Part shown: positions 1 through 8,871 of the stretch, piece after piece
How the letters are laid out: each line of letters starts with the position of its first letter
Numbering within the stretch: the first letter of the stretch is position 1
Source of the DNA: JAGVSR01 sp963750715
GTDB taxonomy: Bacteria; Pseudomonadota; Alphaproteobacteria; Rhizobiales; Hyphomicrobiaceae
DNA length: 64,000 nt
Assembly: GCA_963750715.1 (NCBI GenBank)
Contig: CAVVRP010000012.1
Span: forward strand, 868,001 to 932,000
Reading direction: 5' to 3'
Program-made: the position numbers and the translations under genes
Notes under the pieces: generated by a model
What the model was told of the DNA's origin: nothing
What the model saw: the letters and a program-made list of their open reading frames with translations, nothing else
Database searches by the model: none

Positions 1-621
1 GCTGCGATGGACGCCATGTCCCGGCGGGCCGCTCTCATCGGCGAAGGCGCGGCGCGTGAGTTGATCTGGCTGCTGGAGCATCCACCGCTTTATACCGCCG
101 GGACGAGCGCGAGGTCGGGAGATCTTCTCGACAGCGAGCGCTTTCCCGTTTTCCACAGCGGACGCGGCGGCCAGTACACGTATCACGGACCCGGACAGCG
201 CATTGTCTACACGCTGCTCGATGTGCGCCGACGCACAGGTGGAGACGTCCGCGCCCTGGTTGGAGCGCTTGAGGGCATCGTGATCGAAACGCTCGATACC
301 TTCGAAATCCGGGGAGAGGTGCGTCCGGGGCGGGTCGGCGTCTGGGTCAAGACGAAATCCGCCGGCATGGACAATGAGTCGAAGATCGCCGCCATCGGTC
401 TCAGGGTGTCTCGCGGAATCGCCAGCCACGGCTTCAGTATCAACGTGAACCCGGAGCTCTCCCACTATGACGGCATCGTGGCCTGTGGAATTCGCAACTT
501 CGGCGTGACCAGTCTGGCGACACTGAACTGTCTCGCCAGCATGAAAGATGTGGATAATGTAATTCTGGCATGTCTCGACCGCTGGCTCGGCCCTTTGCGC
601 GAGGAGCCGCCCCCGATCTGA
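1..621 (+). CDS. lipB: Octanoyl-[ACP]:protein octanoyltransferase, 5'-truncated by window edge
   Basis: LipB moves octanoyl from acyl-carrier protein to lipoyl-domain lysines, the first step of endogenous lipoate synthesis in the cytoplasm. The reading frame is open to base 1. The internal ATG at 7 is unlikely to be the true start, because alphaproteobacterial LipB proteins usually carry some 20-30 more residues before the LLEHPPLYTAGTSA segment. Family signatures are clear: GRGGQYTYHGPGQ, the lysine of KIAAIGLRVSRG and the thiol of GIVACGI, which correspond to the catalytic Lys/Cys pair. The stop at 619-621 is followed by a strong hairpin. The identification is secure; only the N-terminus is missing. 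Confidence 0.95.
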   Translation, partial: AAMDAMSRRAALIGEGAARELIWLLEHPPLYTAGTSARSGDLLDSERFPVFHSGRGGQYTYHGPGQRIVYTLLDVRRRTGGDVRALVGALEGIVIETLDTFEIRGEVRPGRVGVWVKTKSAGMDNESKIAAIGLRVSRGIASHGFSINVNPELSHYDGIVACGIRNFGVTSLATLNCLASMKDVDNVILACLDRWLGPLREEPPPI

Positions 622-676
622 AGCAACTACCACGCCGGTTACGCCGACCGTTGTCCAAGTGCACCGCAAATGAAAA

Positions 677-708
677 GCGCCCGCCCATGGCTCTGCCTGG
701 GCGGGCGC
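677..708 (-). terminator. Rho-independent terminator for the 730-1098 gene
   Basis: A perfect 11-bp inverted repeat (GCGCCCGCCCA / TGGGCGGGCGC) flanks a 10-nt loop. Read on the minus strand the stem is followed at once by TTTT, so it is an intrinsic terminator for the minus-strand gene. It may also serve lipB, which converges on it. Confidence 0.8.
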
Positions 709-729
709 CTATGCAATGCCTTGCCGAAG

Positions 730-1098
730 CTACGGACCGGTCCCGGGAACTGAAGGCTGGCCGGCGGCGCCGTTAACCGGCGATGCTGGCTGTTCCGCTT
801 GATCGGCGTAGATTTCGCCCCCTTCGATCGACGTAACCTCCGAACCTTGCAGCTCGTATGGATTAACGTCGTCATCGTCGAGCCGAATGATGCACCCCCC
901 CTTACAAATGCCGTCCAAAACCGCGTCTGATTTCAAAACGTGGTCCTGCTTGGCACTCCCCTCGATGACGGTGATCTTGTGATCCCTGTCGTCTCGGTTG
1001 GTCACCGAAACCGCTTGAGCGTTCGAGGAGAAGAGGAGAACTCCCACCGTAACTGCCGCGAATCTATTCAGCGACCGCACGGCTGGCTCCTGAGCCAC
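730..1098 (-). CDS. Small secreted protein of unknown function
   Basis: 122 aa. The N-terminus is a convincing Sec signal peptide (basic start, hydrophobic AAVTVGVLLFSS, then NAQA as cleavage site), so the mature protein should be periplasmic or extracellular. The mature part is small and acidic, with two cysteines in GICKGGC and an Asp-rich segment after it, and the C-terminus is rich in Pro, Gly and Ala. No family is recognised. It lies 14 bp downstream of the H1-like peptide gene on the same strand and ends at a good terminator, so the two may be co-transcribed. Confidence 0.7.
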   Translation of the reverse strand: MAQEPAVRSLNRFAAVTVGVLLFSSNAQAVSVTNRDDRDHKITVIEGSAKQDHVLKSDAVLDGICKGGCIIRLDDDDVNPYELQGSEVTSIEGGEIYADQAEQPASPVNGAAGQPSVPGTGP

Positions 1099-1112
1099 AA
1101 GGCAGAAACTCG

Positions 1113-1184
1113 TTACTTCTTCTTCTTTGCCGCGGGCTTCTTAGCAGCCTTCTTAGCGGCAGGCTTCTTAGCAGCTTTAGCCAT
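1113..1184 (-). CDS. Histone-H1-like Lys/Ala repeat peptide (23 aa)
   Basis: The minus strand encodes a 23-residue peptide made almost entirely of Lys and Ala/Pro in KKPAAKKAA-type repeats. A longer frame reaches back to 1352, but the ATG at 1184 has a strong AGGAAGGA ribosome-binding site about 7 nt upstream and starts exactly at the repeat, so I choose it. Such tails resemble the C-terminal domains of bacterial H1-like and AlgP-type DNA-binding proteins, so a DNA-compacting or nucleic-acid-binding role is plausible but inferred. It is much shorter than most annotated members. It is divergent from the LysR gene at 1368. Confidence 0.65.
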   Translation of the reverse strand: MAKAAKKPAAKKAAKKPAAKKKK

Positions 1185-1309
1185 TGTGATCGTCCTTCCT
1201 TGTGAAGCACTCGGCATCAGCCGAGCCGAATCTGACCCGAACTCGCGTCCGGCCAACCGCAATGTGGTCAGAATCAAGCCCCTCTTCAAACGGAATTTTC
1301 CGGTGACTG

Positions 1310-1328
1310 CTATCGAAAATTTCGATAG
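1310..1328. promoter_or_regulatory. 19-bp palindrome, candidate LysR operator
   Basis: CTATCGAAAATTTCGATAG is a perfect inverted repeat (9-bp arms, single-base centre) in the gap between the divergent H1-like gene and the LysR gene, 40 bp before the LysR start. It contains ATC-N9-GAT type symmetry, a form often bound by LysR regulators, so autoregulation or control of both divergent genes is a reasonable inference. Confidence 0.55.
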
Positions 1329-1367
1329 ATACGCTCCAACGCGTGACAACATGCGGAAGGCGCCACG

Positions 1368-2216
1368 ATGGATATCAACCTAGCACGCACGTTCCTCATG
1401 GTCACCGAGACCGGCAGTTTCATCGATGCCGCTCACAAACTTAACATCACTCAATCCACAGTTTCTGCCCGAATTAAAGGGCTTGAAGACCTTCTCGGCC
1501 GCCCGCTGTTCGAGCGATCGAAGACCGGCGCCGAACTAACGACTGCAGGCGAACAGTTCCACAAGCATGCGCTTGCGCTGGTCCGAGTCTGGCAACGCGC
1601 CCAACTTGAAGTCTCTCTCTCCGATCAGCACCGCGACCATCTGGCAGTGGGTGCGCCATCCAGTCTCTGGCAGGGGTTTCTGCTGAAGTGGGTCGGCTGG
1701 CTGCGATCCGAGAACCCCGACATCGCCGTCACCGCCGCCGTCGGGTTGGCATCGGTACTGACCCAGCGGCTGATCGAGGGCGCACTCGACCTTGCCGTGA
1801 TGTACCGGCCGATCCAGCCGCCGGGGCACATCGTCGAGCATTTGTTCGACGAGGAGTTCGTCCTCGTCAGCAGTGCCCGGCCGGGACAACGCAAGGCCAG
1901 CACCGACTATGTGTTCGTCGACTGGGGCCCGGACTTCCAGCAGGACCACGCTTCCGCCTATCCGGAGCTGTCGAACCCCGGGTTGAACTTCGATATCGGC
2001 GCGTCCAGCCTGGAATACCTATTAAACAATGAGTGCTCAGGGTATTTCCCACTCCGGCTCGTCAAAACGCACATCGGGCGCGGGAAGCTGCGCCAGCCCA
2101 AGCGCGCGCGCCGTTTCGTCTATCCGGTCTACATGGTCTATCCTGAGGCCCGCGACGAAGATGCCTACGAGCCCCTCATCGAAGGACTGCGGCGGGAAGC
2201 GTCCCGCTTCGGCTGA
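1368..2216 (+). CDS. LysR-family transcriptional regulator
   Basis: 282 aa, close to the usual LysR length. The first 60 residues form the winged helix-turn-helix (ARTFLMVTETGSFIDAAHKL, then TQSTVSARIKGLEDLLGRPLFER), followed by a periplasmic-binding-protein-like effector domain. The effector domain contains VGAPSSLWQGFLLKWVGWLR and a GALDLAVMYRP segment typical of the family. The inducer and targets are unknown. The palindrome at 1310-1328 may be its own operator. The gene converges on pccA, so pccA is unlikely to share its promoter. Confidence 0.9.
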   Translation: MDINLARTFLMVTETGSFIDAAHKLNITQSTVSARIKGLEDLLGRPLFERSKTGAELTTAGEQFHKHALALVRVWQRAQLEVSLSDQHRDHLAVGAPSSLWQGFLLKWVGWLRSENPDIAVTAAVGLASVLTQRLIEGALDLAVMYRPIQPPGHIVEHLFDEEFVLVSSARPGQRKASTDYVFVDWGPDFQQDHASAYPELSNPGLNFDIGASSLEYLLNNECSGYFPLRLVKTHIGRGKLRQPKRARRFVYPVYMVYPEARDEDAYEPLIEGLRREASRFG

Positions 2217-2352
2217 ACTCTGACGCCGCTGGGTTATCGTCGGCTATCTGACTACCGCTGCGTCGGGACGGGGCGCAAAACGGCATGCTACCCCTGCCTC
2301 TGGAGTGGCCGCATGATGGCGCGCACGGGCAGTAATCGTTAGCGGATCTGCA

Positions 2353-4371
2353 TCACGCGAATTCGAGGATCACCGCGTCGACGGCGAGGCTGTCTCCAGC
2401 CTTTGCGTTGATCTTCTTGACGACCCCATCGCGCTCGGCCTTGAGGATGTTCTCCATCTTCATGGCTTCGACGACCGCCAGGTTGTCACCAGCTTGCACC
2501 TTCGCGCCCACTTCCACGTGGATGGCCTTGACCAGCCCCGGCATCGGACACAGCAGATACTTCGACATGTCGGCCGCGACCTTGACCGGCATCAGGTCGG
2601 CGAGTTCAGCCTCGCGCAGGGTGTAGACGTAGGCGGGAACAGTGCATCCGCGGTAGGACAGCAGCATGCCGTTGAGGATTGGACGGGTCTGGACCCGTGC
2701 TTCCTCGCCGGCGATCTGGCCGATCCAGACTGATTCGCCGGGCCACCAGTCGGAGTGGACTTCGAGAGTGGCTGGCTCGGCTCCGATGGCAGCCGGCAAC
2801 GTAACGTGGAAAATCCCGTCGTTGCCGCCCTCGACCTGTAAATTCTGGTCTTCGCCACCGACCTTGACAATGCGCGTCTTGGCGAACCGAACCGGGCTGC
2901 CCGACATCTGGTGGGTGATGTTGCGGCGGCGCTCATTCTGCAGATGGTCGATGACGGCGGCGGCGATAGCCAGAACCTGGCGTTCCTCGCCTTCCGGCGT
3001 GCGGCTCTTGAAGCCGTCGGGGAATTCTTCCTTGATGAAGCCGGTCGAGATCATGCCTGATCGCCAGCGGGGATGCTGCATCACCGACGTGAGGAACGGG
3101 ATATTGTGCTGGATGCCGTCGATGTAGAACGCGTCGAGCGCCTTGGCCTGGGCATCGATTGCCTCGAGGCGGGTAGGCGCATGGGTGACGAGTTTCGCGA
3201 TCATCGGATCGTAGAACATCGAGATCTCGCCGCCTTCGAACACACCGGTGTCGTTGCGTACGGTCACCGCGCCCTCGATACGCTCCTGGGGCGGGCGATA
3301 CTTAACAAGACGACCGATCGACGGCAGGAAGTTGCGGAATGGGTCTTCGGCATAGACGCGGCTTTCGACCGCCCACCCGTTGAGTTTGATATCCGACTGC
3401 TTGAACGGGAGCTTTTCACCGGCGGCGACCCGGATCATTTGTTCGACGAGGTCGACGCCGGTGATGAGTTCTGTCACCGGATGCTCGACCTGCAGTCGCG
3501 TATTCATCTCGAGGAAGTAAAACGATTTGTCCTGTCCGGCGACGAATTCCACCGTGCCGGCGCTGTCGTAGCCCACAGCCTTGGCGAGTGCGACCGACTG
3601 CTCGCCCATCGCCATGCGGGTCTTCTCGTCGAGCAGCGGCGACGGCGCCTCTTCGAGCACCTTCTGGTTGCGGCGCTGGATCGAGCACTCACGTTCGCCG
3701 AGGTACACGACGTTTCCGTGCTTGTCGCCGAGTACCTGAATTTCGATGTGGCGCGGGTTCTCGATAAACTTTTCAACGAAGCAACGGTCGTCGCCGAACG
3801 AAGACTTAGCCTCTGACCGCGCCAGCTGGAAGCCTTCCTCGGCTTCCTTGGCATTGTAGGCAATACGCATGCCCTTGCCGCCGCCGCCGGCGGAGGCCTT
3901 GATCATCACTGGGTAGCCGATCTCGTTGGCGATCTTGACGGCGTGGGGGCCGTCTTTGATCTCACCCATGTAGCCGGGAACGGTCGAAACCTTGGCGGCT
4001 GCGGCCGCCTTTTTCGATTCGATCTTGTCACCCATGGCCGCGATGGCGTGGGGGTTGGGTCCGATGAAGACGATGCTGGCCTTCTGCAGCGCGAGCGGAA
4101 AGGCCTCGCGTTCGGACAGGAAGCCGTAACCGGGATGGACGGCCTCAGCGCCGGTGGCCTTGCAGGCATCGATGATCTTTTCCATCACGAGGTACGATTG
4201 GGCGGCGGGGGCGGGACCGATATGGATGGCTTCGTCGGCCATCTCAACATGCAGGGCGTCTCGGTCGGCATCCGAGTAAACGGCAACAGTCTTGATGCCC
4301 ATCTTGCGCGCGGTCTTCACCACGCGGCAAGCAATCTCACCGCGGTTCGCGATCAGGATCTTCTTGAACAT
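2353..4371 (-). CDS. pccA: Acetyl/propionyl-CoA carboxylase alpha subunit (biotin carboxylase + biotin carrier)
   Basis: 672 aa, normal for PccA. The N-terminal biotin carboxylase domain begins FKKILIANRGEIACRVV. It carries the Gly-rich ATP loop (SAGGGGKGMRIA), the VEHPVTE segment and a BT domain. The last ~75 residues are the biotinyl domain with the biotinylation site EAMKMEN. With PccB it carboxylates propionyl-CoA to (S)-methylmalonyl-CoA in the cytoplasm, feeding the methylmalonyl pathway. Its partner pccB lies 4.5 kb away on the same strand, separated by unrelated and decayed genes. The gap 4372-4578 shows no gene. Confidence 0.95.
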   Translation of the reverse strand: MFKKILIANRGEIACRVVKTARKMGIKTVAVYSDADRDALHVEMADEAIHIGPAPAAQSYLVMEKIIDACKATGAEAVHPGYGFLSEREAFPLALQKASIVFIGPNPHAIAAMGDKIESKKAAAAAKVSTVPGYMGEIKDGPHAVKIANEIGYPVMIKASAGGGGKGMRIAYNAKEAEEGFQLARSEAKSSFGDDRCFVEKFIENPRHIEIQVLGDKHGNVVYLGERECSIQRRNQKVLEEAPSPLLDEKTRMAMGEQSVALAKAVGYDSAGTVEFVAGQDKSFYFLEMNTRLQVEHPVTELITGVDLVEQMIRVAAGEKLPFKQSDIKLNGWAVESRVYAEDPFRNFLPSIGRLVKYRPPQERIEGAVTVRNDTGVFEGGEISMFYDPMIAKLVTHAPTRLEAIDAQAKALDAFYIDGIQHNIPFLTSVMQHPRWRSGMISTGFIKEEFPDGFKSRTPEGEERQVLAIAAAVIDHLQNERRRNITHQMSGSPVRFAKTRIVKVGGEDQNLQVEGGNDGIFHVTLPAAIGAEPATLEVHSDWWPGESVWIGQIAGEEARVQTRPILNGMLLSYRGCTVPAYVYTLREAELADLMPVKVAADMSKYLLCPMPGLVKAIHVEVGAKVQAGDNLAVVEAMKMENILKAERDGVVKKINAKAGDSLAVDAVILEFA

Positions 4372-4578
4372 TGCCTCGGGGGCCCCGTCTTGGAGTTTTC
4401 TTCGATTTAATGTGACGGTGTTCTAGCCGGGGTGGGGGCCGCCGTAAACCTTTACATCGGCGGCAAAGCGCCGGTTGTAAGGCGCCCCGGATGCACCCCG
4501 ACTGCGCCTGAATGGGGCGCTGCGGCACGCCGGGTCGCACCGGGTGACCAACGGGGGGCAGTTTCCGCTGTAGGCGGA

Positions 4579-5586
4579 CTAGGCAGCGACGCCAAACTTC
4601 TGCGCCAGGCTGCGAAGGCTCGGGTGCAGGTTCGGGGCGTTTTTGTCCAGATACTCGAGCAGCGCCCGCTCGGTCGGCGTCAACTTGCCGTCACGAGCCA
4701 TCCGAGCGGCCAGCCAGTTGGCCTCGCTTTCAGTCACCTGCTCGTTAGTGATGATTTCGATGCGCTGGCGTTCGAGCCGGGCCAGAGCCCGCTCCTCGGG
4801 AGACTGGTCGTGATAAGCGGACCAGATCGACGACAGCGACGCGGAAATCATGCCGCTCAGGAAATTGCCAAGCGACAGATCTCCACGACGATCGAGCCAG
4901 GCCTCGCGGCGCAGGGCGTCCTCGCGCGTCGGCACGGCATATCCGGACGTCGCCATGAGGCAGTTGGTCATCGCCTTGACGAAGAAGTCGGTCCAGGCCG
5001 GATTGACGGCGCCGTCGCCAACGGCGTCTTCGATATCGAAAAACACTTCGGCCTCGGCCCGCGTGACCGACACGTTGCCGTCGCCGCCGAAGGCAAAGAT
5101 GATGCGGCGAAGCAGGTTGACCTCGACTTCCGTGATCGTGCCGCGCGCCAGCGATTGTCCCGAACGCAGCGGGCCGTCGCCTTTGACGACGGCGCGCTTG
5201 ACCTGCGCTAGCGCGAAGCTGACCAGCCGTTCCGGCGACCAGCGGGCCTCGTCGAGGACGTGAATCAGAAGATCGAGTTCGGTTTTGCTGTCGACATCGC
5301 CGTCGGCCGAAATACGCGCGATCAGCCAGTCGGCGTTGGCGGCCGTCAAGTAGCCCTGCGGCTCGGCCTGATGGATGATCGCATCCGTGATCGCTTCGAC
5401 GAAGAAATCGCCCCAGGAGGCGTCCTTGATCGGACAGGCATCGTTCAAGGTGAAGATGCGGTCTGCTTCATCGAGGCTGATGGCGCCATCTTCGTAAAGG
5501 GCCTGTCGCATTTTCAGCACGTCGGCATCCTTGATGCTTCCGCGCTTCATGATGTCGTCAATCGAAACAGCGTCCAGAACGCCCAT
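4579..5586 (-). CDS. TerB-like repeat protein of unknown function
   Basis: 335 aa from the ATG at 5586 (the frame opens at 5607 with a GTG). It has no signal peptide or obvious membrane segment, so it is probably cytoplasmic. The protein is internally duplicated: a segment with IKDADVLKMRQALYEDG, a DEADRIF helix and WGDFFVEAI is followed ~150 residues later by ITEVEVNLLRRIIFAFG, TRAEAEVFFDI and WTDFFVKAM. ADG turns followed by acidic helices (ISADGDVDSKTELDLL, MARDGKLTPTERALL) recall TerB/tellurite-resistance-like helical domains or degenerate EF-hands. The fold assignment is a guess and no function is known. It is 207 bp downstream of pccA on the same strand. Confidence 0.6.
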   Translation of the reverse strand: MGVLDAVSIDDIMKRGSIKDADVLKMRQALYEDGAISLDEADRIFTLNDACPIKDASWGDFFVEAITDAIIHQAEPQGYLTAANADWLIARISADGDVDSKTELDLLIHVLDEARWSPERLVSFALAQVKRAVVKGDGPLRSGQSLARGTITEVEVNLLRRIIFAFGGDGNVSVTRAEAEVFFDIEDAVGDGAVNPAWTDFFVKAMTNCLMATSGYAVPTREDALRREAWLDRRGDLSLGNFLSGMISASLSSIWSAYHDQSPEERALARLERQRIEIITNEQVTESEANWLAARMARDGKLTPTERALLEYLDKNAPNLHPSLRSLAQKFGVAA

Positions 5587-5682
5587 GACTAAGCCCCGCA
5601 CAATCACTCGGAATATTGCAGAGAAGCTAAGCGCGGAAACTTACCAATCGGCTAACGAATGTCCGAATAGGACCTGCCGTCG

Positions 5683-6958
5683 CTAAAGGGCGACGACCAG
5701 TGGCGCCAATGCCATGCCCAAGGCACCGGCAGTCAGCGCAACCCCGGCACCGATGGCGAGATCCTTGCCCGGGCCGACGCCGCCAGCCGCCCAGCCGAGC
5801 ACGACCTTTGAGATTGAGTTAACGGCCGCCGCGACAAAGATGGCGGCAGCAGCCGTGTCCATTCCAAGTGATGTCTGCGACAGGCGCGACATGGAGAGTG
5901 TGACGGCATCGACGTCGGCTATCCCAGAAACCGCCGCAAGCACGTACGCTCCCCTATCGCCTGCCCATACGGTCAGCGCCTTGGCTGCGAACATGATTAT
6001 CGTCAGGAACGCACCGAACTTGAGCACCGAGGCCAACTCGAAGGGATTTTCAAGCGTCAACGGCTTGTCGATGTGATCCGCTCTGGCGCCAATAGTGCCA
6101 CCCGGCTAGCGCGGCCGTCGCCAGTGTCGCGCATGCGAGCGGCATGGCGAGCGGCCACACCAGCGACGGGTTCACGGCGCCGGCAACGGCTATTATGCGA
6201 ACCAGCATGGTCGCACCGGCGAGCAGCGTGCCAGCGACGAACGCGTGCCTCCCTTCAGGCGTTTATTTTGCTAGGCGTGAGAACGACAGCGTCACCGCCG
6301 TGCATGAGACGAGCCCGCCGGCCAGGCCCGAAAGTATTACCGCATGGGCGCCTCCGATCCATTTCATGGCGACGTAGCCGACGAATGAAATGGCGGCGAT
6401 GAGAATGGTCATCAGCCAGAGCTCTCGTGGATTGATGGCCTCGAGCGGACCGATGCCGCGATCGGGTAGGATCGGCAACAGAATGACCGACATGGCCAGC
6501 AAGGTGAGCGCGGCGCGCAACTCCGGCCAGGTCAGGTTGCGCAGCCACGAGTGCAGCGAACTCTTGAGGGCAAGAAGCCCGGTCGCCGCGATCGCCGCAG
6601 CGGATGCGACCCACGGCTCGGCCACAACGGCGAGCGATCCCAGCGCAAAGGTGAGGAGCGCGGTGACCACCGTGGTGGCGCCGAACGTTTTGTCCCGTTC
6701 CATTTCGCGAACCCGCAAATAGGTGGTGGCTGCGGCAGTCGTGACGAAGGCGACGGCGAGGATCACAGCTCCGCCGGGAACCGCCAGCGCCAGTGCGCCA
6801 CTCACTCCGCCGAGCAGCGCGATCAATCCCAGTGTCCTGAGGCCAACCGCGCGCTCTCCCTCCGGTTCATCGCGCGCGACCCAGCCGCGCTCGAGGCCGA
6901 TCAGAAGGCCGATGGCGAGCGAGACGCTCAACTTCTGAAGAAGCTCGAAGGGCCCCAT
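5683..6958 (-). pseudogene. MgtC/SapB-related DUF4010 membrane protein, broken
   Basis: The first 231 codons (from 6958) encode the MgtC-like half: LSVSLAIGLLIGLERGW and several transmembrane helices up to GGLVSCTAVTLSFSRLAK, where a TAA at 6263-6265 interrupts the frame. Reading through this stop, the same frame continues in coding style (TPEGRHAFVAGTLLAGATML...) to about 6090. A +1 frameshift then moves the remainder (DKPLTLENPFELASVLKFG to the end at 5683) into the next frame. The three pieces make a normal ~420-residue DUF4010 protein. The stop may be a CAA-to-TAA change. With two independent lesions this is most likely a real pseudogene. The gap 6959-7147 holds no gene I can support. Confidence 0.85.
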
Positions 6959-7147
6959 GGATTAGACAGCTTCATGTCATTGGGTACCGGGCGATTAGAG
7001 CAGAGGGCCGGTGATAAGCAAAACAAGTTCCACCGAAAGGTTTCCGGCCCGGCTTGACAAGCCCACCCGCGGTGGCAACACCAACGCAGGCGACGGCGCT
7101 CGGTGCACAGACACCGTTCAAAACCTTGCAGGGATGGGATCAAGGGC

Positions 7148-7984
7148 ATGGCGAGCAGCGGAACCGCACCGCTCCAACAGGCGGGTTGGCGCCAAAATCT
7201 CGACGCGGCTCAGGCGGCCAGAACCGCGAACGTTGTCTGCATGAAGTGGGGCAAGCTCTATGGGGCCGAGTGGGTCAACCGTCTGTACGGAATGGTAGCC
7301 CGCAACACGACCTGGAAAATCCGCTTCGTTTGCTTCACCGATGATAGGTCCGGCATCCGGCCCGAGGTCGAGTGCCAGCCATTGCCCGAGGTTCGCCTCG
7401 ACGGCGCGCTCGGCAAGCGCTGGCCAAAAGTCGGACTGTTCCGGCCCGATCTCGGCGGCCTTAACGGCATGACGCTTTATCTCGATCTGGACATCGTCAT
7501 CGTCGATAGCCTGGACCGCTTCTTCACCTACCCTGGCCGGTTCTGCATTCTCAGGGAATGGCAGGAGCGCCACATGGGCTACGGCAATTCCTCCGTCATG
7601 CGCTGGTTCATCGGCCAGGAGAAAAGTGTACTGGAGCGATTCTACTCCCAGCCCCATCAGCACTGGTTCGACCTCTACAAGAGCAAAGAGCAGAACTTCG
7701 TGTCAAAAAGTGTCGAGGAGATCACGTTCTGGCCGGAGGATTGGTGCGCACCGTTTTCTTACGCCTGCCTGCCGCAGAACAAACTCGCCCGCTTCTTCGC
7801 CACACCGGTCAAGCCGGCGGGCGCCAGCATTATCGTGTTTTTCGGCTCCGTCACTCCAGAGACCGCGCTGCACGGCTGGCATAAGCTCGAGAAGCGATCC
7901 AAGCCACGGCTGTTCTCTTTGCGAAATCCGATCCGCCGGCGGTTCAGACCGGCGCCCTGGATCGCCGAGTACTGGCGAGAGTGA
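7148..7984 (+). CDS. Putative glycosyltransferase with DxD motif
   Basis: 278 aa from the ATG at 7148 (the frame opens at 7103). It starts ANVVCMKWGKLYGAEWVNRLYGMV, followed by FVCFTDD and then LYLDLDIVIVDSLDRFF, a DxD-type nucleotide-sugar site in the position expected of GT-A fold enzymes of the GT8/GT32 kind. The C-terminus is basic (RRRFRPAPW), suggesting membrane association without a clear transmembrane helix. The donor and acceptor are unknown; lipopolysaccharide or exopolysaccharide decoration is inferred. It stands alone between two decayed genes. The start is uncertain because no strong ribosome-binding site precedes it. Confidence 0.75.
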   Translation: MASSGTAPLQQAGWRQNLDAAQAARTANVVCMKWGKLYGAEWVNRLYGMVARNTTWKIRFVCFTDDRSGIRPEVECQPLPEVRLDGALGKRWPKVGLFRPDLGGLNGMTLYLDLDIVIVDSLDRFFTYPGRFCILREWQERHMGYGNSSVMRWFIGQEKSVLERFYSQPHQHWFDLYKSKEQNFVSKSVEEITFWPEDWCAPFSYACLPQNKLARFFATPVKPAGASIIVFFGSVTPETALHGWHKLEKRSKPRLFSLRNPIRRRFRPAPWIAEYWRE

Positions 7985-8020
7985 GCGACTACTTTGCGCT
8001 GCGGCCGAAACACAAGGTCG

Positions 8021-8280
8021 TCAACGGCCGAGGCGGGGCAGAAACCGCAATCGGTGCCAGCTATCGGTCTCTTTCGTGACGATGCGGGCGTCGGCCTCGT
8101 CCTGCATGCGGCTGACAATACGCCGATCGCGCGCGGAGAGCTTGCCGTCCCCAGCCAGTTCCTTCTCGACGCGCTCGATCTTTCGCTGCTCCTCGCGCAG
8201 CCTGAGTCCCCTCGCCTACTGGCAGGCACTGGTTTCGGTTTGGTGCTTCTTCGCGGCGGCAGCCAACGTGATGATCCTTG
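8021..8280 (-). pseudogene. Remnant of a small Arg/Glu-rich protein gene
   Basis: Read on the minus strand, this stretch encodes coding-like sequence. An Ala-rich start (IITLAAAAKK) leads to an in-frame TAG at 8216-8218, then a charged helix (LREEQRKIERVEKELAGDG, then LSARDRRIVSRMQDEADARI) ending at TGA 8021-8023. No start codon remains upstream. The run resembles secreted coiled-coil proteins of unknown function in related bacteria. I call it a remnant because of the internal stop and missing start. It abuts the truncated nucleoside transporter. Confidence 0.45.
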
Positions 8281-8829
8281 CTCGCGTTCCAGGCCCTGCC
8301 GCTCATCTTGCTGATCAGCGTTCTATCGAAGCTGTTCTACCACTGGGGGATTCTACAGCGGATCGTCGGCGCATTCGCCTTTGCGCTGAAACGCACCCTC
8401 GGGGTCAACGGCCCGGTTGCGACGGGTGCGGCCGCCAACGAATTCGTCGGCATGGTGGAAGCGCCGCTTCTGATCCGCCCCTATCTTGCCGGAATGAGCT
8501 GGGCCGATCTGTTCGCTACGATGACGGTCGGCATGGCCGGCATCGCCGGCACAGTGCTGGCGCTCTATGCCAGCATCCTGAAAACCAGCGTTCCGGGAGC
8601 GGCAGGGCATCTAATTGTAGCATCCGTGATGAGCGTGCCGGCGGCGCTGGTCATTTCGGCGCTGATGGGTGCCGGAGCTCGAGACTGGCCGCGATACCGC
8701 CGTGAGTGACACTCAACGCGACCAAGACGCGCGACTGTCTCTCGACAACGCCCCGCATTCGAGCATGGACGCGATCGCGCAGGGCACACGCGAGGGGCTG
8801 GAACTGCTCGCCACCTTGGCAATCTCAAA
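8278..8829 (+). pseudogene. Concentrative nucleoside transporter (CNT/NupC family), truncated and frameshifted
   Basis: The plus strand encodes the middle of a CNT transporter: FQALPLILLISVLSKLFYHWG, then the conserved core GPVATGAAANEFVGMVEAPL and further membrane helices. After ISALM the frame shifts by +1 at a GGG run (8667-8669; two Gs would give the family's VPE). It resumes as VPELETGRDTAVSDT and SSMDAIAQGTREGLELL, then dissolves about 45 bp before the pccB stop. Both the N-terminal third and the C-terminal membrane region are missing, so this is a dead gene rather than a simple sequencing slip. Confidence 0.85.
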
Positions 8830-8871
8830 TGTGCCGGAACGACGAGCGCTCAAGTGCGCCAGCTCAAGCGA

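Noticed and set aside
3073..3816. 247-codon plus-strand ORF opposite pccA
   Set aside because: Antisense shadow of biotin carboxylase; no independent coding evidence.
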